Positions 50,770 through 60,795 are shown, counted from the stretch's first letter. The stretch: DNA of 64,000 nt from Shimia sp. CNT1-13L.2 (GCF_024331145.1 NZ_JANDJO010000010.1:1-64000); one strand, 5' to 3'. Made by a program: numbers and translations. Notes: generated by a model not told the origin, from the letters alone.

Positions 50770-51948
50770 ATGCTGATCGCCGCGATTGACCGCTTTTTCA
50801 AACACGAAGCAGCGGGGGGTATCCTCCTCATGCTTTCTGCCGTGCTTGCCATGTTGGTGGCCAACTCCGCTCTTGCCCCGTCCTATAACTTCATTCTCGA
50901 CACGATGGGCGCCATCACGATGAATGGCAAGGGCATCGAGAAGCCCATGATCCTCTGGATCAACGACGGCCTCATGGCCGTGTTCTTTTTCCTGATTGGT
51001 CTCGAGCTGAAACGGGAAATCCTTGAAGGCAAGCTCAAGAACCCGCGCGACGTCATCCTTCCAGGTGCGGCGGCCGTGGGCGGCATGGCCCTTCCCGCCC
51101 TGATCTTCGTGGCCTTGAACTGGAACAGCCCTGAAACCCTGACCGGCTGGGCCATTCCGGCGGCCACCGATATCGCCTTTGCCCTTGGCATCCTCGCCCT
51201 TGTCGGCGCACGGGCTCCGGCTCCTCTCAAGGTCTTTCTACTGACACTGGCCATCCTCGACGACATTGGCGCAATCCTCATCATCGCCTTGTTCTACACC
51301 GCCAATCTCAAGGTGCATTTCCTTGGCATGGCGCTGATCCCGCTGGTGGCGATGTTCATCCTGAACCAGATGAAGATCCACCGCATTGCGCCCTTCATCC
51401 TGCTGGGCATCGTGCTCTGGGTTCTGGTGCTGAAATCCGGCGTCCACGCCACCTTGGCCGGTGTTGTCGCCGCCTTCTTCATTCCGCTCTACGACCGCTG
51501 GGGCAAATCCCCGCTGCACTCGCTCGAGCATGGCCTGACGCCCTATGTGTATTTCTTCATCGTGCCCGTCTTCGCCTTCGCCAACGCGGGCGTCGTGCTT
51601 GGCGACATCTCGATCGAGGCGCTGGCCCAGCCGCTGCCGCTTGGCATCATCCTCGGCCTTGTGATCGGCAAGCAGATCGGTGTCTTCGGCATGACCTGGC
51701 TGATCGTCAAAACCGGCGCGGCGCAGCTGCCGCATGGGGTGAACTGGCGCCATATCTATGGCGTGGCCTGTCTGGCCGGTATCGGCTTTACCATGTCGCT
51801 CTTTATCGGCGGGCTGAGCTTTGCCGACCCCGATCTGATGAACCAGACCCGCCTTGGCGTTCTCGGTGGCTCCCTGATCTCGGGCATCCTTGGCTATGCG
51901 CTGCTGGCCTGGCCAAGCACCAAGGAAGCCACGCAACCAGCGGAATAA
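50770..51948 (+). CDS. nhaA: Na+/H+ antiporter NhaA
   Basis: 392 residues with about twelve hydrophobic helices. The essential aspartates lie in TDIAFALGILALVGARAP and TLAILDDIGAILIIALFY (the LDD pair). Uptake of protons for export of sodium lets marine bacteria tolerate salt and alkaline pH. The start follows TCAGGAAATGAA. It is a single-gene unit, with a terminator shared with the convergent mutase gene at its 3' end. Confidence 0.95.
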   Translation: MLIAAIDRFFKHEAAGGILLMLSAVLAMLVANSALAPSYNFILDTMGAITMNGKGIEKPMILWINDGLMAVFFFLIGLELKREILEGKLKNPRDVILPGAAAVGGMALPALIFVALNWNSPETLTGWAIPAATDIAFALGILALVGARAPAPLKVFLLTLAILDDIGAILIIALFYTANLKVHFLGMALIPLVAMFILNQMKIHRIAPFILLGIVLWVLVLKSGVHATLAGVVAAFFIPLYDRWGKSPLHSLEHGLTPYVYFFIVPVFAFANAGVVLGDISIEALAQPLPLGIILGLVIGKQIGVFGMTWLIVKTGAAQLPHGVNWRHIYGVACLAGIGFTMSLFIGGLSFADPDLMNQTRLGVLGGSLISGILGYALLAWPSTKEATQPAE

Positions 51949-51980
51949 ACAAAAAACGCGGCCCCAATCGGGGCCGCGTT
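51949..51980 (-). terminator. Intrinsic terminator between nhaA and scpA
   Basis: AACGCGGCCCC and GGGGCCGCGTT form a perfect 11-bp stem with loop AATC (51955-51980). On the minus strand it is followed by TTTTTTG, so it ends the mutase transcript. On the plus strand there is no T-run, but the stem may also help end the nhaA transcript. Confidence 0.88.
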
Positions 51981-52005
51981 CATGTCTGGAGCTTGAAACC
52001 TGATA

Positions 52006-54132
52006 TCAGGCGCGGGTTTCGCGGATGATGTTCAGAATGTCCTGGGCCGCTTCGGGAATGTTGGTGCCCGGACCAAAGATCGCCTTAACGCCAGCGTTTT
52101 TCAGGAAGTCATAGTCCTGCTGCGGAATAACGCCGCCACAGATCACGATGATATCTTCGGCATCCTTTTCCTTCAGAGCCTCGATCAGCTGCGGAGCCAG
52201 CGTCTTGTGGCCGGCAGCCTGGCTCGAGATACCAACAACATGCACGTCGTTGTCCACCGCATCCTGCGCCGCTTCGTCCGGCGTCTGGAACAGCGGGCCC
52301 ACGTCCACGTCGAAACCGATGTCGGCAAATGCGGTTGCGATGACCTTGGCACCACGGTCGTGACCGTCCTGCCCCATCTTCACAACAAGCATACGCGGAC
52401 GGCGGCCCTCGGCCTCGGCAAAGTCCTCGACCGACTTCTGGATCGCGGCAAAGCCTTCGTCCCCTTCGTAGGCGGCGCCATAGACACCGGCCAGGGTCTT
52501 CACTTCGGCGCGGTGGCGGCCGAACTCTTTTTCCATAGCCATGCTGATTTCCCCAACAGATGCCCGCGCACGCGCTGCCTCGACAGCGGCGGCAAGCAGG
52601 TTGCCCCCCTCTTTGGCCACGCGGGACAGCTCATCCAGAGCCGCCGTGCAGGCCGCGTTGTCGCGCTCGGCGCGGATCTTCTCAAGCCGCGCAACCTGTG
52701 CCTCGCGTACAGCGACGTTGTCCACGTCAAGGATGTCGATCACATCCTCTTTTTCCTTGCGGTACTTGTTGACGCCCACGATGACTTCGTCGCCACGGTC
52801 GATCATCGCCTGACGGGTCGCTGCCGACTCTTCGATGCGCAGCTTGGGCATGCCGCTGGCAACAGCCTTGGTCATGCCACCCATTTCCTCGACCTCTTCC
52901 ATCAGGGCCCAGGCTTTTTCAATCAGGTCGTTGGTCAGGCTCTCGACATAGTAAGAGCCAGCCAGCGGATCGACCACGTTGGTGACGCCGGTTTCTTCCT
53001 GCAGCACAAGCTGGGTGTTCCGTGCGATCCGTGCCGAGAAATCGGTCGGCAGGGCAATCGCCTCGTCCAGCGCGTTGGTGTGCAGCGACTGGGTACCCCC
53101 CAGAACCGCCGAAAGGGCTTCGTATGCGGTCCTGATAACGTTGTTGTAGGGATCCTGCTCCTGAAGCGACACACCCGATGTCTGGCAGTGGGTCCGCAGC
53201 ATCTTGGAACGCTCGTTCTTGGCGCCGAATTCGGTCATCACGCGGTGCCACAGGGTCCGCGCGGCGCGCAGTTTGGCGGCTTCCATGAAGAAGTTCATGC
53301 CGATGGCAAAGAAGAACGACAGGCGACCGGCAAACTTGTCCACGTCCATGCCCGCGTTCATCGCCGCGCGCACGTATTCACGACCGTCCGCCAGCGTGTA
53401 GGCCAGTTCCTGGACAAGGTTCGCACCCGCTTCCTGCATGTGATAGCCGGAGATCGAGATCGAGTTGAACTTGGGCATCTCGTTCGAGGTGTACTCGATG
53501 ATATCCGAAATGATCCGCATCGAGGGTTCGGGCGGATAGATATAGGTGTTGCGCACCATGAACTCTTTCAGAATGTCGTTCTGAATGGTGCCCGCGAGGA
53601 CCGATTTGTCGTGCCCCTGCTCTTCACCGGCGACGATGAAGTTCGCCAGGATCGGGATCACGGCGCCGTTCATCGTCATCGAGACCGACACCTTGTCGAG
53701 CGGAATACCGTCAAACAGGATCTTCATGTCCTCGATGCTGTCGATGGCCACACCCGCTTTACCGACGTCGCCCACCACGCGCGGGTGATCCGAGTCATAG
53801 CCACGGTGCGTCGCAAGGTCGAAGGCCACCGAAACGCCCTGCTGACCCGCAGCAAGGTTGCGACGGTAGAAGGCGTTCGATTCCTCGGCGGTCGAAAAGC
53901 CCGCGTATTGGCGGATCGTCCAGGGACGACCGGCATACATGGTGGCCTTCACACCACGGGTGAACGGGCCGAAACCGGGCAGCGTGCCCATGTGGTCAAG
54001 GTTCTCGGTGTCTTCCGCCGTATAGAGCGGCTTGACCTCGATCCCTTCCAGCGTATTCCAGTTCAGGTCTTCCAGCGGGCGGCCACGAAGCTCTTTCTCC
54101 GCAAGCGCCGACCAGTCTTCTTTCTTGGTCAT
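52006..54132 (-). CDS. scpA: Methylmalonyl-CoA mutase
   Basis: 708 residues. The N-terminal TIM-barrel part has [20 protein letters not shown] and [17 protein letters not shown]. The C-terminal B12 domain carries [17 protein letters not shown] (the DxHxxG motif whose His binds cobalt). It converts methylmalonyl-CoA to succinyl-CoA, so propionate carbon enters the TCA cycle. It is downstream of pccA on the same strand, with the DUF4174-type gene on the opposite strand between them. A terminator ends the gene. Confidence 0.95.
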   Translation of the reverse strand: MTKKEDWSALAEKELRGRPLEDLNWNTLEGIEVKPLYTAEDTENLDHMGTLPGFGPFTRGVKATMYAGRPWTIRQYAGFSTAEESNAFYRRNLAAGQQGVSVAFDLATHRGYDSDHPRVVGDVGKAGVAIDSIEDMKILFDGIPLDKVSVSMTMNGAVIPILANFIVAGEEQGHDKSVLAGTIQNDILKEFMVRNTYIYPPEPSMRIISDIIEYTSNEMPKFNSISISGYHMQEAGANLVQELAYTLADGREYVRAAMNAGMDVDKFAGRLSFFFAIGMNFFMEAAKLRAARTLWHRVMTEFGAKNERSKMLRTHCQTSGVSLQEQDPYNNVIRTAYEALSAVLGGTQSLHTNALDEAIALPTDFSARIARNTQLVLQEETGVTNVVDPLAGSYYVESLTNDLIEKAWALMEEVEEMGGMTKAVASGMPKLRIEESAATRQAMIDRGDEVIVGVNKYRKEKEDVIDILDVDNVAVREAQVARLEKIRAERDNAACTAALDELSRVAKEGGNLLAAAVEAARARASVGEISMAMEKEFGRHRAEVKTLAGVYGAAYEGDEGFAAIQKSVEDFAEAEGRRPRMLVVKMGQDGHDRGAKVIATAFADIGFDVDVGPLFQTPDEAAQDAVDNDVHVVGISSQAAGHKTLAPQLIEALKEKDAEDIIVICGGVIPQQDYDFLKNAGVKAIFGPGTNIPEAAQDILNIIRETRA

Positions 54133-54235
54133 ATCCCAGTCCTCTTGATCTCACCCAATCCGCACCGGATCAGGGTCGCTTTCCACTATGAAATGCCTGA
54201 ACGCGGCCTATATTGAACATGACAGGAGACCTCTC

Positions 54236-54685
54236 ATGCGCCGCTTGGCATTTGTTTTGATTGCATTTCTCGGGCTTCCGGCCTTTGCAGCGGAAACCGC
54301 TGAAACCGCGCCGGACCCGTTGTTCGTCGACGGCACCGCTGTGCCGACCGACATGTATCTCTGGCAAAAACGCGTCATCGTCGTGTTTGCCGACAGCACC
54401 GCCGACCCGCGGTTCTCGCAACAGATCGCCCTTCTCGAAGCATTGCCCGAAGAGCTGCGTGAACGCGACGTGGTGGTTCTGACAGATGCCGATCCTGCGG
54501 CCAAATCCGCCCTGCGCAAGAAACTGCGCCCGCGCGGCTTCATGATGGTGCTGATGGCCAAGGACGGCACAGTGTACCTGCGCAAACCCCTACCATGGAA
54601 CGTCCGCGAAATCTCGCGTTCCATCGACAAACTCCCACTGCGCCAGCAGGAAATCCGGGACCGGCGCACCGCTCCCGAACAATGA
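54236..54685 (+). CDS. Exported DUF4174-type protein
   Basis: 149 residues with a signal peptide (MRRLAFVLIAFLGLPAFA). The mature part has WQKRVIVVFADSTADPRFSQ and LRPRGFMMVLMAKDGTVYLR, matching the DUF4174 domain, which is thioredoxin-like but lacks a CxxC site here. The ATG at 54236 follows CAGGAGACCTCTC. It is alone on the plus strand between the mutase and pccA. The function is unknown. Confidence 0.82.
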   Translation: MRRLAFVLIAFLGLPAFAAETAETAPDPLFVDGTAVPTDMYLWQKRVIVVFADSTADPRFSQQIALLEALPEELRERDVVVLTDADPAAKSALRKKLRPRGFMMVLMAKDGTVYLRKPLPWNVREISRSIDKLPLRQQEIRDRRTAPEQ

Positions 54686-54760
54686 TACGAGCGCGCCGAG
54701 GCACGGGCGGGCACATGGCCCTCCCGCAAACCCATGATATCGGCGCGCATCAACATCGTC

Positions 54761-56809
54761 TTATTCGAACTCCAGGATCACGTCGTCCACGGCAAGGCTG
54801 TCGCCCGCTGCGGCGTTGATCTTCGAGACAATACCCTTCTTCTCGGCGCGCAGGATGTTTTCCATCTTCATCGCCTCGACGGTGCAGAGCGCCTGCCCCT
54901 CCTGAACTTCGTCGCCCACTTCCACGTCGACCTTAACGATCAGACCCGGCATCGGGCAGAGCAGCATCTTCGATGTATCCGGCGGCAGTTTCTCCGGCAT
55001 CAGCTTGGCCAGTTCGGCCTGACGCGGGGTGCGCACGTGCACCTTGAGGTCCGCACCACGGCTGCGGATGCGGAAACCGCCCGAGATCTTGCCGACCTTC
55101 AGAACCAGCGTCTCGCCGTTCAGCGTCAGCTCGGCAAGTTGGTCACCCGGCGTCCAGTCCGAGGCCACACGCATCGACGAACCGTCGTCGAAGGTCACGG
55201 TCGAACCATCATGATCCGCGTCGATGTGAACGGCAAAGTCCGAACCTTGCAGCGTCACAACCCACTCGGTGCCAACGCGGCGCTCGTGGTTGTCCATGCG
55301 GCCCGACACGCGGGTGCGGCGGATTTCGGCGACGCGGTGCATGGCTGCGGCAGCGGCCGCCACCTTGCGCAGGGTCTCTTCCGGCAGCTCAACGCCTTCG
55401 AAACCCTCGGGATATTCTTCCTCGATGAAGGCGGTGGTCATGTCACCCGAGATGAACTTGGGGTGATCCATCACGGCGCTGACGAAAGGCAGGTTGTGAC
55501 CGATGCCTTCCAGCTCGAAACCGTCCAGCGCGTTGCGCATCGCCTCGATGGCCTCGTCACGGGTCGGGGCCCAGGTACACAGCTTGGCGATCATCGGGTC
55601 ATAGTACATCGAGATCTCGCCGCCTTCGTAGACGCCGGTATCGTTGCGTACGGCGAACCCGTCACCCTTGGAGGCGTCATCAGCCCACTTGTCGTTCTCC
55701 AGCATCGGGCCAGCCGCGATTTCCGCCGGCGGGCGGTAGCGGGTCAGACGGCCAATCGACGGCAGGAAGTTGCGATAGGGATCTTCCGCGTAAACACGGT
55801 TCTCGATGGCCCAACCGTTGATGCCCACATCTTCTTGCGTGATCGAAAGCGGCTCACCGTTGGCCACGCGGATCATCTGTTCGACAAGGTCCACACCGGT
55901 GATCAGTTCGGTCACGGGGTGTTCCACCTGCAGGCGGGTGTTCATTTCGAGGAAGTAGAAGTTCTTGTCACCGTCGACGATGAATTCCACGGTACCGGCC
56001 GAGGTATAGCCCACGGCCTTGGCCAGCGCGACCGACTGTTCGCCCATGGCTTTGCGGGTGGCTTCGTCAAGGAAGGGCGACGGCGCTTCTTCGACAACTT
56101 TCTGGTTCCGACGCTGGATCGAGCATTCACGCTCGTTCAGGTAGATGCCGTTACCGTGTGCATCGCAGAGCACCTGGATTTCGATGTGGCGCGGTTGGGT
56201 AACGAACTTTTCGATGAAGATACGGTCGTCACCGAACGAGTTTGCGGCTTCGTTCTTTGACGATTGGAATCCTTCGCGGGCTTCCTGATCGTTCCATGCA
56301 ATCCGCATCCCCTTACCGCCACCACCGGCAGAGGCCTTGATCATCACCGGATAGCCGATCTCGTTCGAGATTTTCACGGCCTCGTCGGCGTCTTCGATCA
56401 GGCCCATGTAACCGGGAACGGTCGACACGTTGGCATCCTGGGCGATCTTCTTCGAGGTGATCTTGTCACCCATCGCTTCGATAGCGCCTTTCGGGGGGCC
56501 TACGAAGGCAACGCCTTCGGCTTCCAGCGCCTCGGCAAACTTCGAGTTCTCCGACAGGAAGCCATAGCCCGGGTGAACCGCCTGTGCGCCGGTCTGGCGG
56601 ATGGCGTCCATCACCTTGTCGATGACGATATACGACTGGTTGGCCGGCGGCGGGCCGATATGAACCGCTTCATCCGCCATCTGGACGTGCAGGGCCTGCT
56701 TGTCGGCATCCGAGTAGATGGCGACCGTCTTGATGCCCATCTTGCGGGCGGTCTTGATCACACGGCAGGCGATCTCGCCCCGGTTTGCAATCAGAATCTT
56801 GTCGAACAT
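54761..56809 (-). CDS. pccA: Propionyl-CoA carboxylase alpha subunit (biotin carboxylase + BCCP)
   Basis: 682 residues. It opens with MFDKILIANRGEIACRVIKT, has the ATP-grasp glycine-rich loop KASAGGGGKGMRIAW and later INERECSIQRRNQKV-type residues (LNERECSIQRRNQKVVEEAP). The biotinyl lysine is Lys648 in VEAMKMENI. It carboxylates biotin and, with PccB, forms methylmalonyl-CoA from propionyl-CoA. The ATG at 56809 follows AAGGGACATGAA. A strong intrinsic terminator lies 53 bases upstream, so it must be transcribed from the short gap or by read-through. Confidence 0.95.
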   Translation of the reverse strand: MFDKILIANRGEIACRVIKTARKMGIKTVAIYSDADKQALHVQMADEAVHIGPPPANQSYIVIDKVMDAIRQTGAQAVHPGYGFLSENSKFAEALEAEGVAFVGPPKGAIEAMGDKITSKKIAQDANVSTVPGYMGLIEDADEAVKISNEIGYPVMIKASAGGGGKGMRIAWNDQEAREGFQSSKNEAANSFGDDRIFIEKFVTQPRHIEIQVLCDAHGNGIYLNERECSIQRRNQKVVEEAPSPFLDEATRKAMGEQSVALAKAVGYTSAGTVEFIVDGDKNFYFLEMNTRLQVEHPVTELITGVDLVEQMIRVANGEPLSITQEDVGINGWAIENRVYAEDPYRNFLPSIGRLTRYRPPAEIAAGPMLENDKWADDASKGDGFAVRNDTGVYEGGEISMYYDPMIAKLCTWAPTRDEAIEAMRNALDGFELEGIGHNLPFVSAVMDHPKFISGDMTTAFIEEEYPEGFEGVELPEETLRKVAAAAAAMHRVAEIRRTRVSGRMDNHERRVGTEWVVTLQGSDFAVHIDADHDGSTVTFDDGSSMRVASDWTPGDQLAELTLNGETLVLKVGKISGGFRIRSRGADLKVHVRTPRQAELAKLMPEKLPPDTSKMLLCPMPGLIVKVDVEVGDEVQEGQALCTVEAMKMENILRAEKKGIVSKINAAAGDSLAVDDVILEFE

Positions 56810-56861
56810 TTCATGTCCCTTCTGGTTCTTGGCCCGCCGGACGGCCGCCGGGCTGTGGCAA

Positions 56862-56898
56862 CAAAAAAACCACCGGGGCGGCAAGGCCACCGGTGGTT
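56862..56898 (-). terminator. Intrinsic terminator just upstream of pccA
   Basis: AACCACCGG and CCGGTGGTT (56868-56898) form a 9-bp stem extended by a partial inner pairing. On the minus strand the stem is followed by TTTTTTTG. It ends the small lipoprotein message 49 bases after that gene's stop, only 53 bases before the pccA ATG. Confidence 0.88.
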
Positions 56899-56946
56899 CT
56901 GGTCTCATTGTCGGGCTGCGCGAAAGCAGCCGACGAATTCAGCGAA

Positions 56947-57153
56947 TTAGCATTTTTCCGGGTTCTGCTGACAGTAGAGCACATTTGCGCCCGCGCCGAT
57001 GATGGCACCGGTTGCAAGGTCTCCGTCCAGAACAACGGCTGTGGCTGCGCCGGCACCGGCGCCGATGACGGCCTGCTCGGCCGCTGTGTCACCACAGGCC
57101 GCGAGCGATACCGCTGCGAGCCCGGCAAATGCTGCGAGTGTGAGTTTGCCCAT
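56947..57153 (-). CDS. Small glycine-rich lipoprotein
   Basis: 68 residues. The lipobox in VSLAACGD marks Cys20 as the lipidation site. The rest is Gly/Ala-rich (EQAVIGAGAGAATAVVLDG) with two cysteines in LYCQQNPEKC, suggesting a membrane-associated glycine-zipper-like peptide. The ATG at 57153 follows AAAAGGGGAAAGAC. It lies between two terminators and so is a unit of its own inside the pcc region. Function is unknown. Confidence 0.8.
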   Translation of the reverse strand: MGKLTLAAFAGLAAVSLAACGDTAAEQAVIGAGAGAATAVVLDGDLATGAIIGAGANVLYCQQNPEKC

Positions 57154-57493
57154 GTCTTTCCCCTTTTCGATGGGTTTGCGTTAGCCCCTACATGGGCTGC
57201 AAACCGTGCGTTGGAAAGGCCTTGCGACATCGTGCCTGCCAGATCGGCATGGCTCTGCCGATGCGGTTCAGATGCATAACGCAAAGGGGAAAAGGCGGGT
57301 GATCCAAGAGGGACGCAATTGGACCACCCGCGAGGGGAAGGGTAACGGAATACACAGTTACAGGCGGAGGCCCTGGTCTGCCTGATCGCCATGTAACGAA
57401 TATTGGAAGCCGATCGCGCTCGTGCAACCACCACGTTTGCGATAACGGGGAGTTTGGCCGCTTCTTGCGCAAATCCGAGGGCGATCGGCGAAA
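57154..57493. other. Gene-free 340-base gap in the pcc region, holding a hairpin
   Basis: No convincing gene is seen. One reading frame (57188-57472, minus strand) exists but has an odd composition and no ribosome-binding site. The stretch holds the terminator-like hairpin at 57290-57331 and, on the minus strand, must supply the promoter of the small lipoprotein gene. Confidence 0.6.
57283..57331 (-). terminator. Probable terminator after the 119-residue gene
   Basis: GCGGGTG (57295-57301) with CACCCGC (57325-57331) and TCCAA with TTGGA make a 12-bp stem with one mismatch. On the minus strand a CCTTTTCCCCTTTG tail follows. It would end messages coming from pccB and the small genes. Confidence 0.65.
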
Positions 57494-57853
57494 TCATGCC
57501 CAATCCTCCTCTTCGAAGGCATCGGGAAACGAGGCGCGGGCCACGTCTTCGTTGATGACCAGCAGGGCATCATAGCTTTCGGGATCAAACGGATCTTCTG
57601 CGGCCACCACTTCGCGGCCGAACAGCCAGCTCAGGCGCCCCGCATCCAGATTGCCACGCTCGAACGGCTGATCGCCGAAATAGGCCCACAGCGCCTGCAT
57701 GAAGGCCGCATCGGCGCGCCGGTCGGCAGGCTTGCGGTCGCGGAAACGCTCGCGCCGTGTGATCGGCGTGACGCCCTTGGGGTTGGCGCGACGGATAACG
57801 AATTGGAAGTCGGTGCCGGTGAGACGGCCAGGGAAGCCACGATGCTTCAGCAT
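57494..57853 (-). CDS. Conserved protein of unknown function in the pcc region
   Basis: 119 residues. It is cytoplasmic and charged, with TGTDFQFVIRRANPKGVTPI at the start, ADAAFMQALWAYFGDQPFE in the middle and an acidic end (FPDAFEEEDWA). I recognise no domain, but recall similar small proteins next to pcc genes in Rhodobacteraceae. The ATG at 57853 follows AGGAGGGCGTGGC. It probably belongs to the pccB transcript, ending at the hairpin after it. Confidence 0.75.
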   Translation of the reverse strand: MLKHRGFPGRLTGTDFQFVIRRANPKGVTPITRRERFRDRKPADRRADAAFMQALWAYFGDQPFERGNLDAGRLSWLFGREVVAAEDPFDPESYDALLVINEDVARASFPDAFEEEDWA

Positions 57854-57934
57854 GCCACGCCCTCCTGTGCAATCGGTGCCGGAGACGTGGGGAAAGCGGC
57901 GGGCCGTGAAGCCCGCCAGCCCGAATGGGCGGAA

Positions 57935-58081
57935 TTACTTGTATTTGCCGGTGTAGGTCGGCTCTTCCGAGATGGGCTCGGGATCGACGACGACGTATTC
58001 TTCGACCGGTGCGGTGTCCACGCAGGCCGCGACAAGCGCGACGAGACCGAGTGCCACCAGCGCTTTGATGCTGTTCGACAT
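57935..58081 (-). CDS. Very small lipoprotein in the pcc region
   Basis: 48 residues. The N-terminus MSNSIKALVALGLVALVAAC has a lipobox (LVAAC), and the mature part VDTAPVEEYVVVDPEPISEE is acidic and proline-containing. The ATG at 58081 follows GGAGAAGAAC. It lies 81 bases upstream of the 119-residue gene, on the same strand. Such peptides are easily missed in annotation. Function is unknown. Confidence 0.75.
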   Translation of the reverse strand: MSNSIKALVALGLVALVAACVDTAPVEEYVVVDPEPISEEPTYTGKYK

Positions 58082-58295
58082 GTTCTTCTCCAGTTCTTTT
58101 GTTCGTTTGCAACAAGGCCATGCGGCCCTGCCTGCCCCACTTTTTGGTACGAGGTCACTTGGGTGTAACCGAACGGAAGAATAGCGGATTCCGACGCAAA
58201 AATACATAGATAGCCGCCGAGGCTAATGTGTTGTGGCCGGAAAGACGCACAATGGCGTCGCGTGATGCGGGATGCCGCAAGATGTTGTGGTATCA

Positions 58296-58733
58296 TCAGA
58301 AACCCTCCCAGATACAGGAACCGTTTTCGAGACGGAAAGCCTCGAAATACTGGGTTGCGACGCTGGATGATACCCCGAATTCAAGCTCGCGGTCGGCCAG
58401 GGAGATAATCACCTGGTCCACAATTTCATCTGATTTTTCGATGCTCGGCACGGCGTGAGATTCGCAAAGAACAGGGAAATCCTGCTCGACATGGAAAAAG
58501 GTCACGCCCTCCTGCCCGATGATCGGCATCACGTACCGGAACCGCGCGACACGCGACTGGTCTTGGCGCAGCTCGAAAAGCATCTCTTGCAGGTAGACTT
58601 CGAAACCGGAAGGCACAGCCGGGAACTCCTCCAAATCCCCGGCCGTGGCCGCGCCCTGTTGGGCCCCTCCTATCGCGGCGAAAACTGTTGCGGCCCCAAG
58701 GGCCCATTTGCGGAAACGGGACACATCAGCCAT
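58296..58733 (-). CDS. Conserved exported protein of unknown function (DUF6497-like)
   Basis: 145 residues. After a basic start (MADVSRFRKW), a hydrophobic segment (ALGAATVFAAIGGAQQGA) looks like a signal peptide or anchor. The mature part has VPSGFEVYLQEMLFELRQDQ and RYVMPIIGQEGVTFFHVEQD. I think it corresponds to the DUF6497 family of Rhodobacterales, but am not certain. The ATG at 58733 overlaps the end of the upstream gene by eight bases, so translation is coupled. Confidence 0.75.
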   Translation of the reverse strand: MADVSRFRKWALGAATVFAAIGGAQQGAATAGDLEEFPAVPSGFEVYLQEMLFELRQDQSRVARFRYVMPIIGQEGVTFFHVEQDFPVLCESHAVPSIEKSDEIVDQVIISLADRELEFGVSSSVATQYFEAFRLENGSCIWEGF

Positions 58734-59082
58734 CAGCCTGCCCCCCCTTGCCCGCCCATGCGCTCCAGCGCGCACGGTTTTGCGGATCGGCCAGCACCTC
58801 GGCAATCGCCGCCTCGGTACCGGCACGCGGGAACGTGCCCTCAACCGAACCGCCTGCCGTCACACGGCACAGCGCCCCTTTGGTTTCGACCTTCACCACC
58901 GGCGAAAAGCCCCGCATCCCCTGCAGACGCCGCCACATGTCCTGCCGCACCTGCCGCGCCAAGCGCACAGGCGATCCGGCCGGCAACACCGTCTCGGCCG
59001 AAACGTCGAAACGCACCGGCAGACGACGTGCCATGGTCAGACAGTCGGCCTCTTCCAGGATATGCCAGCGGCGGCGGGTCAC
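58726..59082 (-). CDS. Conserved small protein downstream of pccB
   Basis: 118 residues with an Arg-rich core: RRWHILEEADCLTMARRLPV, LARQVRQDMWRRLQGMRGFS, and a C-terminal AEVLADPQNRARWSAWAGK. I choose the GTG at 59082, which has GAGGACG upstream and yields a conserved-looking start; a TTG at 59121 would add 13 residues. No domain is recognised. It overlaps the next gene by eight bases, and 116 bases separate it from the pccB stop. Confidence 0.7.
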   Translation of the reverse strand: MTRRRWHILEEADCLTMARRLPVRFDVSAETVLPAGSPVRLARQVRQDMWRRLQGMRGFSPVVKVETKGALCRVTAGGSVEGTFPRAGTEAAIAEVLADPQNRARWSAWAGKGGQADG

Positions 59083-59198
59083 TCGGCTGCGTCCTCGTGG
59101 GGATTGCGGTTTCTGAAACAATTGGGCGAACGGAACTTGGCAGGCGGAACCTGCGGAAATGACATGGCGGACAGTTGCCCGCCATGTCGGTAAGCCTC

Positions 59199-60731
59199 TT
59201 ACAAAGGAATGTTGTCGTGCTTCTTCCAGGGGTTCTCCAGCTTCTTGTTACGCAAGCTGGCGAAGGCACGCGACACGCGGCGGCGGGTCGATTGCGGCAT
59301 GATCACCTCGTCGATAAAGCCACGCTCTGCCGCCACGAAGGGGTTGGCGAAACGGTCTTCATAGTCCTGGGTGTGCGCCGCGATCTTCTCGGCGTCGCCA
59401 AGGTCGGCCCGGTGAATGATCTCGGTTGCCCCCTTGGCCCCCATCACCGCGATCTCTGCAGTCGGCCAGGCATAGTTGAAGTCACCGCGCAGGTGCTTGG
59501 ACGCCATAACGTCATAGGCACCACCATAGGCCTTACGGGTAATCACGGTCACTTTCGGAACGGTGGCTTCACCATAGGCAAACAGCAGCTTGGCACCGTG
59601 CTTGATGACACCGCCGTATTCCTGCGAGGTGCCCGGCAGGAAGCCCGGAACGTCAACCAGCGTCAGGATCGGAATTTCAAAGCAGTCGCAGAAGCGCACG
59701 AAACGCGCGGCCTTGCGGCTCGAGTCGATGTCGAGACAGCCCGCCAGAACCATCGGCTGGTTGGCAACAATACCCACGGTCTGCCCTTCCAGACGGACGA
59801 AACCGGTGATGATGTTCTTGGCGTAGTCTTCCTGGATCTCGTAGAAATCACCCTCATCCGCGATCTTCAGGATCAGTTCCTTCATGTCGTACGGCGTGTT
59901 CGGGTTTTCCGGCACAAGGGTGTCGAGGCTTTCCTCGATACGGCCCGGCTCGTCAAAGAACGGGCGCACCGGCGGCTTTTCGCGGTTGTTGAGCGGCAGG
60001 AAGTCCACCAGGCGGCGCACTTCGGCCAGCGCTTCAACGTCATTTTCAAACGCCCCGTCGGCAACGCTCGATTTCTTGGTGTGGGTCGATGCACCACCCA
60101 GTTCTTCGGCGGTGACAACTTCGTTGGTCACGGTCTTAACCACGTCGGGGCCGGTGACGAACATGTAGGACGTGTCCTTCACCATGAAGATGAAGTCGGT
60201 CATCGCGGGCGAATACACGGCACCACCCGCACAGGGGCCCATGATCACCGAGATCTGCGGAACAACGCCCGAGGCCATGATGTTGCGCTGGAACACTTCC
60301 GCATAACCGGCAAGCGAAGCCACACCTTCCTGAATACGTGCACCGCCCGAGTCGTTGATGCCAATCACGGGCGCGCCGTTCTGAACGGCCATGTCCATGA
60401 TCTTGCAGATTTTCTCGGCGTGGGTCTCGGACAGCGAACCACCGAATACAGTAAAGTCCTGGCTGAACACATAGACCATGCGGCCATTGATGGTGCCCCA
60501 GCCAGTGACAACGCCGTCACCTGCGGGTTTGTCTTTTTCCATGCCAAAGTCGGTGCAGCGGTGCGCCTTGAACATGTCGAACTCTTCAAAGCTGTCTTCG
60601 TCGAGCAGCAGTTCGATACGTTCGCGTGCGGTCAGCTTGCCACGGGCGTGCTGGCTGTCAATGCGGCGTTGACCGCCACCCAGACGGGCAACGGCACGGC
60701 GGTCTTCCAGTTCCTGGAGGATATCTTTCAT
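59199..60731 (-). CDS. pccB: Propionyl-CoA carboxylase beta subunit (carboxyltransferase)
   Basis: 510 residues of the carboxyltransferase family. It opens with [20 protein letters not shown]. The acyl-CoA and carboxybiotin pockets show [40 protein letters not shown] and [20 protein letters not shown]. It moves CO2 from biotin on PccA to propionyl-CoA. The ATG at 60731 follows AAGGGGACCACAC; the extension to 60812 enters the regulatory repeats and is rejected. Confidence 0.96.
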   Translation of the reverse strand: MKDILQELEDRRAVARLGGGQRRIDSQHARGKLTARERIELLLDEDSFEEFDMFKAHRCTDFGMEKDKPAGDGVVTGWGTINGRMVYVFSQDFTVFGGSLSETHAEKICKIMDMAVQNGAPVIGINDSGGARIQEGVASLAGYAEVFQRNIMASGVVPQISVIMGPCAGGAVYSPAMTDFIFMVKDTSYMFVTGPDVVKTVTNEVVTAEELGGASTHTKKSSVADGAFENDVEALAEVRRLVDFLPLNNREKPPVRPFFDEPGRIEESLDTLVPENPNTPYDMKELILKIADEGDFYEIQEDYAKNIITGFVRLEGQTVGIVANQPMVLAGCLDIDSSRKAARFVRFCDCFEIPILTLVDVPGFLPGTSQEYGGVIKHGAKLLFAYGEATVPKVTVITRKAYGGAYDVMASKHLRGDFNYAWPTAEIAVMGAKGATEIIHRADLGDAEKIAAHTQDYEDRFANPFVAAERGFIDEVIMPQSTRRRVSRAFASLRNKKLENPWKKHDNIPL

Positions 60732-60795
60732 GTGTGGTCCCCTTAAATTTGGACCGACACTAAGCAAAAGGGTGACTCGCTCAAAGCAAAAACCC

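Noticed and set aside
54142-54160. TTGATCTCACCCAA before the mutase gene as an FNR-type site
   Set aside because: The second half (CCCAA) does not match ATCAA; a chance TTGAT.
52207-54216. A 669-codon plus-strand frame opposite the mutase gene
   Set aside because: Mirror of the mutase codon bias; the mutase on the minus strand has its cobalamin motif intact.
57188-57472. A 94-codon minus-strand frame in the 340-base gap of the pcc region
   Set aside because: Unusual composition, no ribosome-binding site, and it contains the terminator-like hairpin; treated as non-coding.
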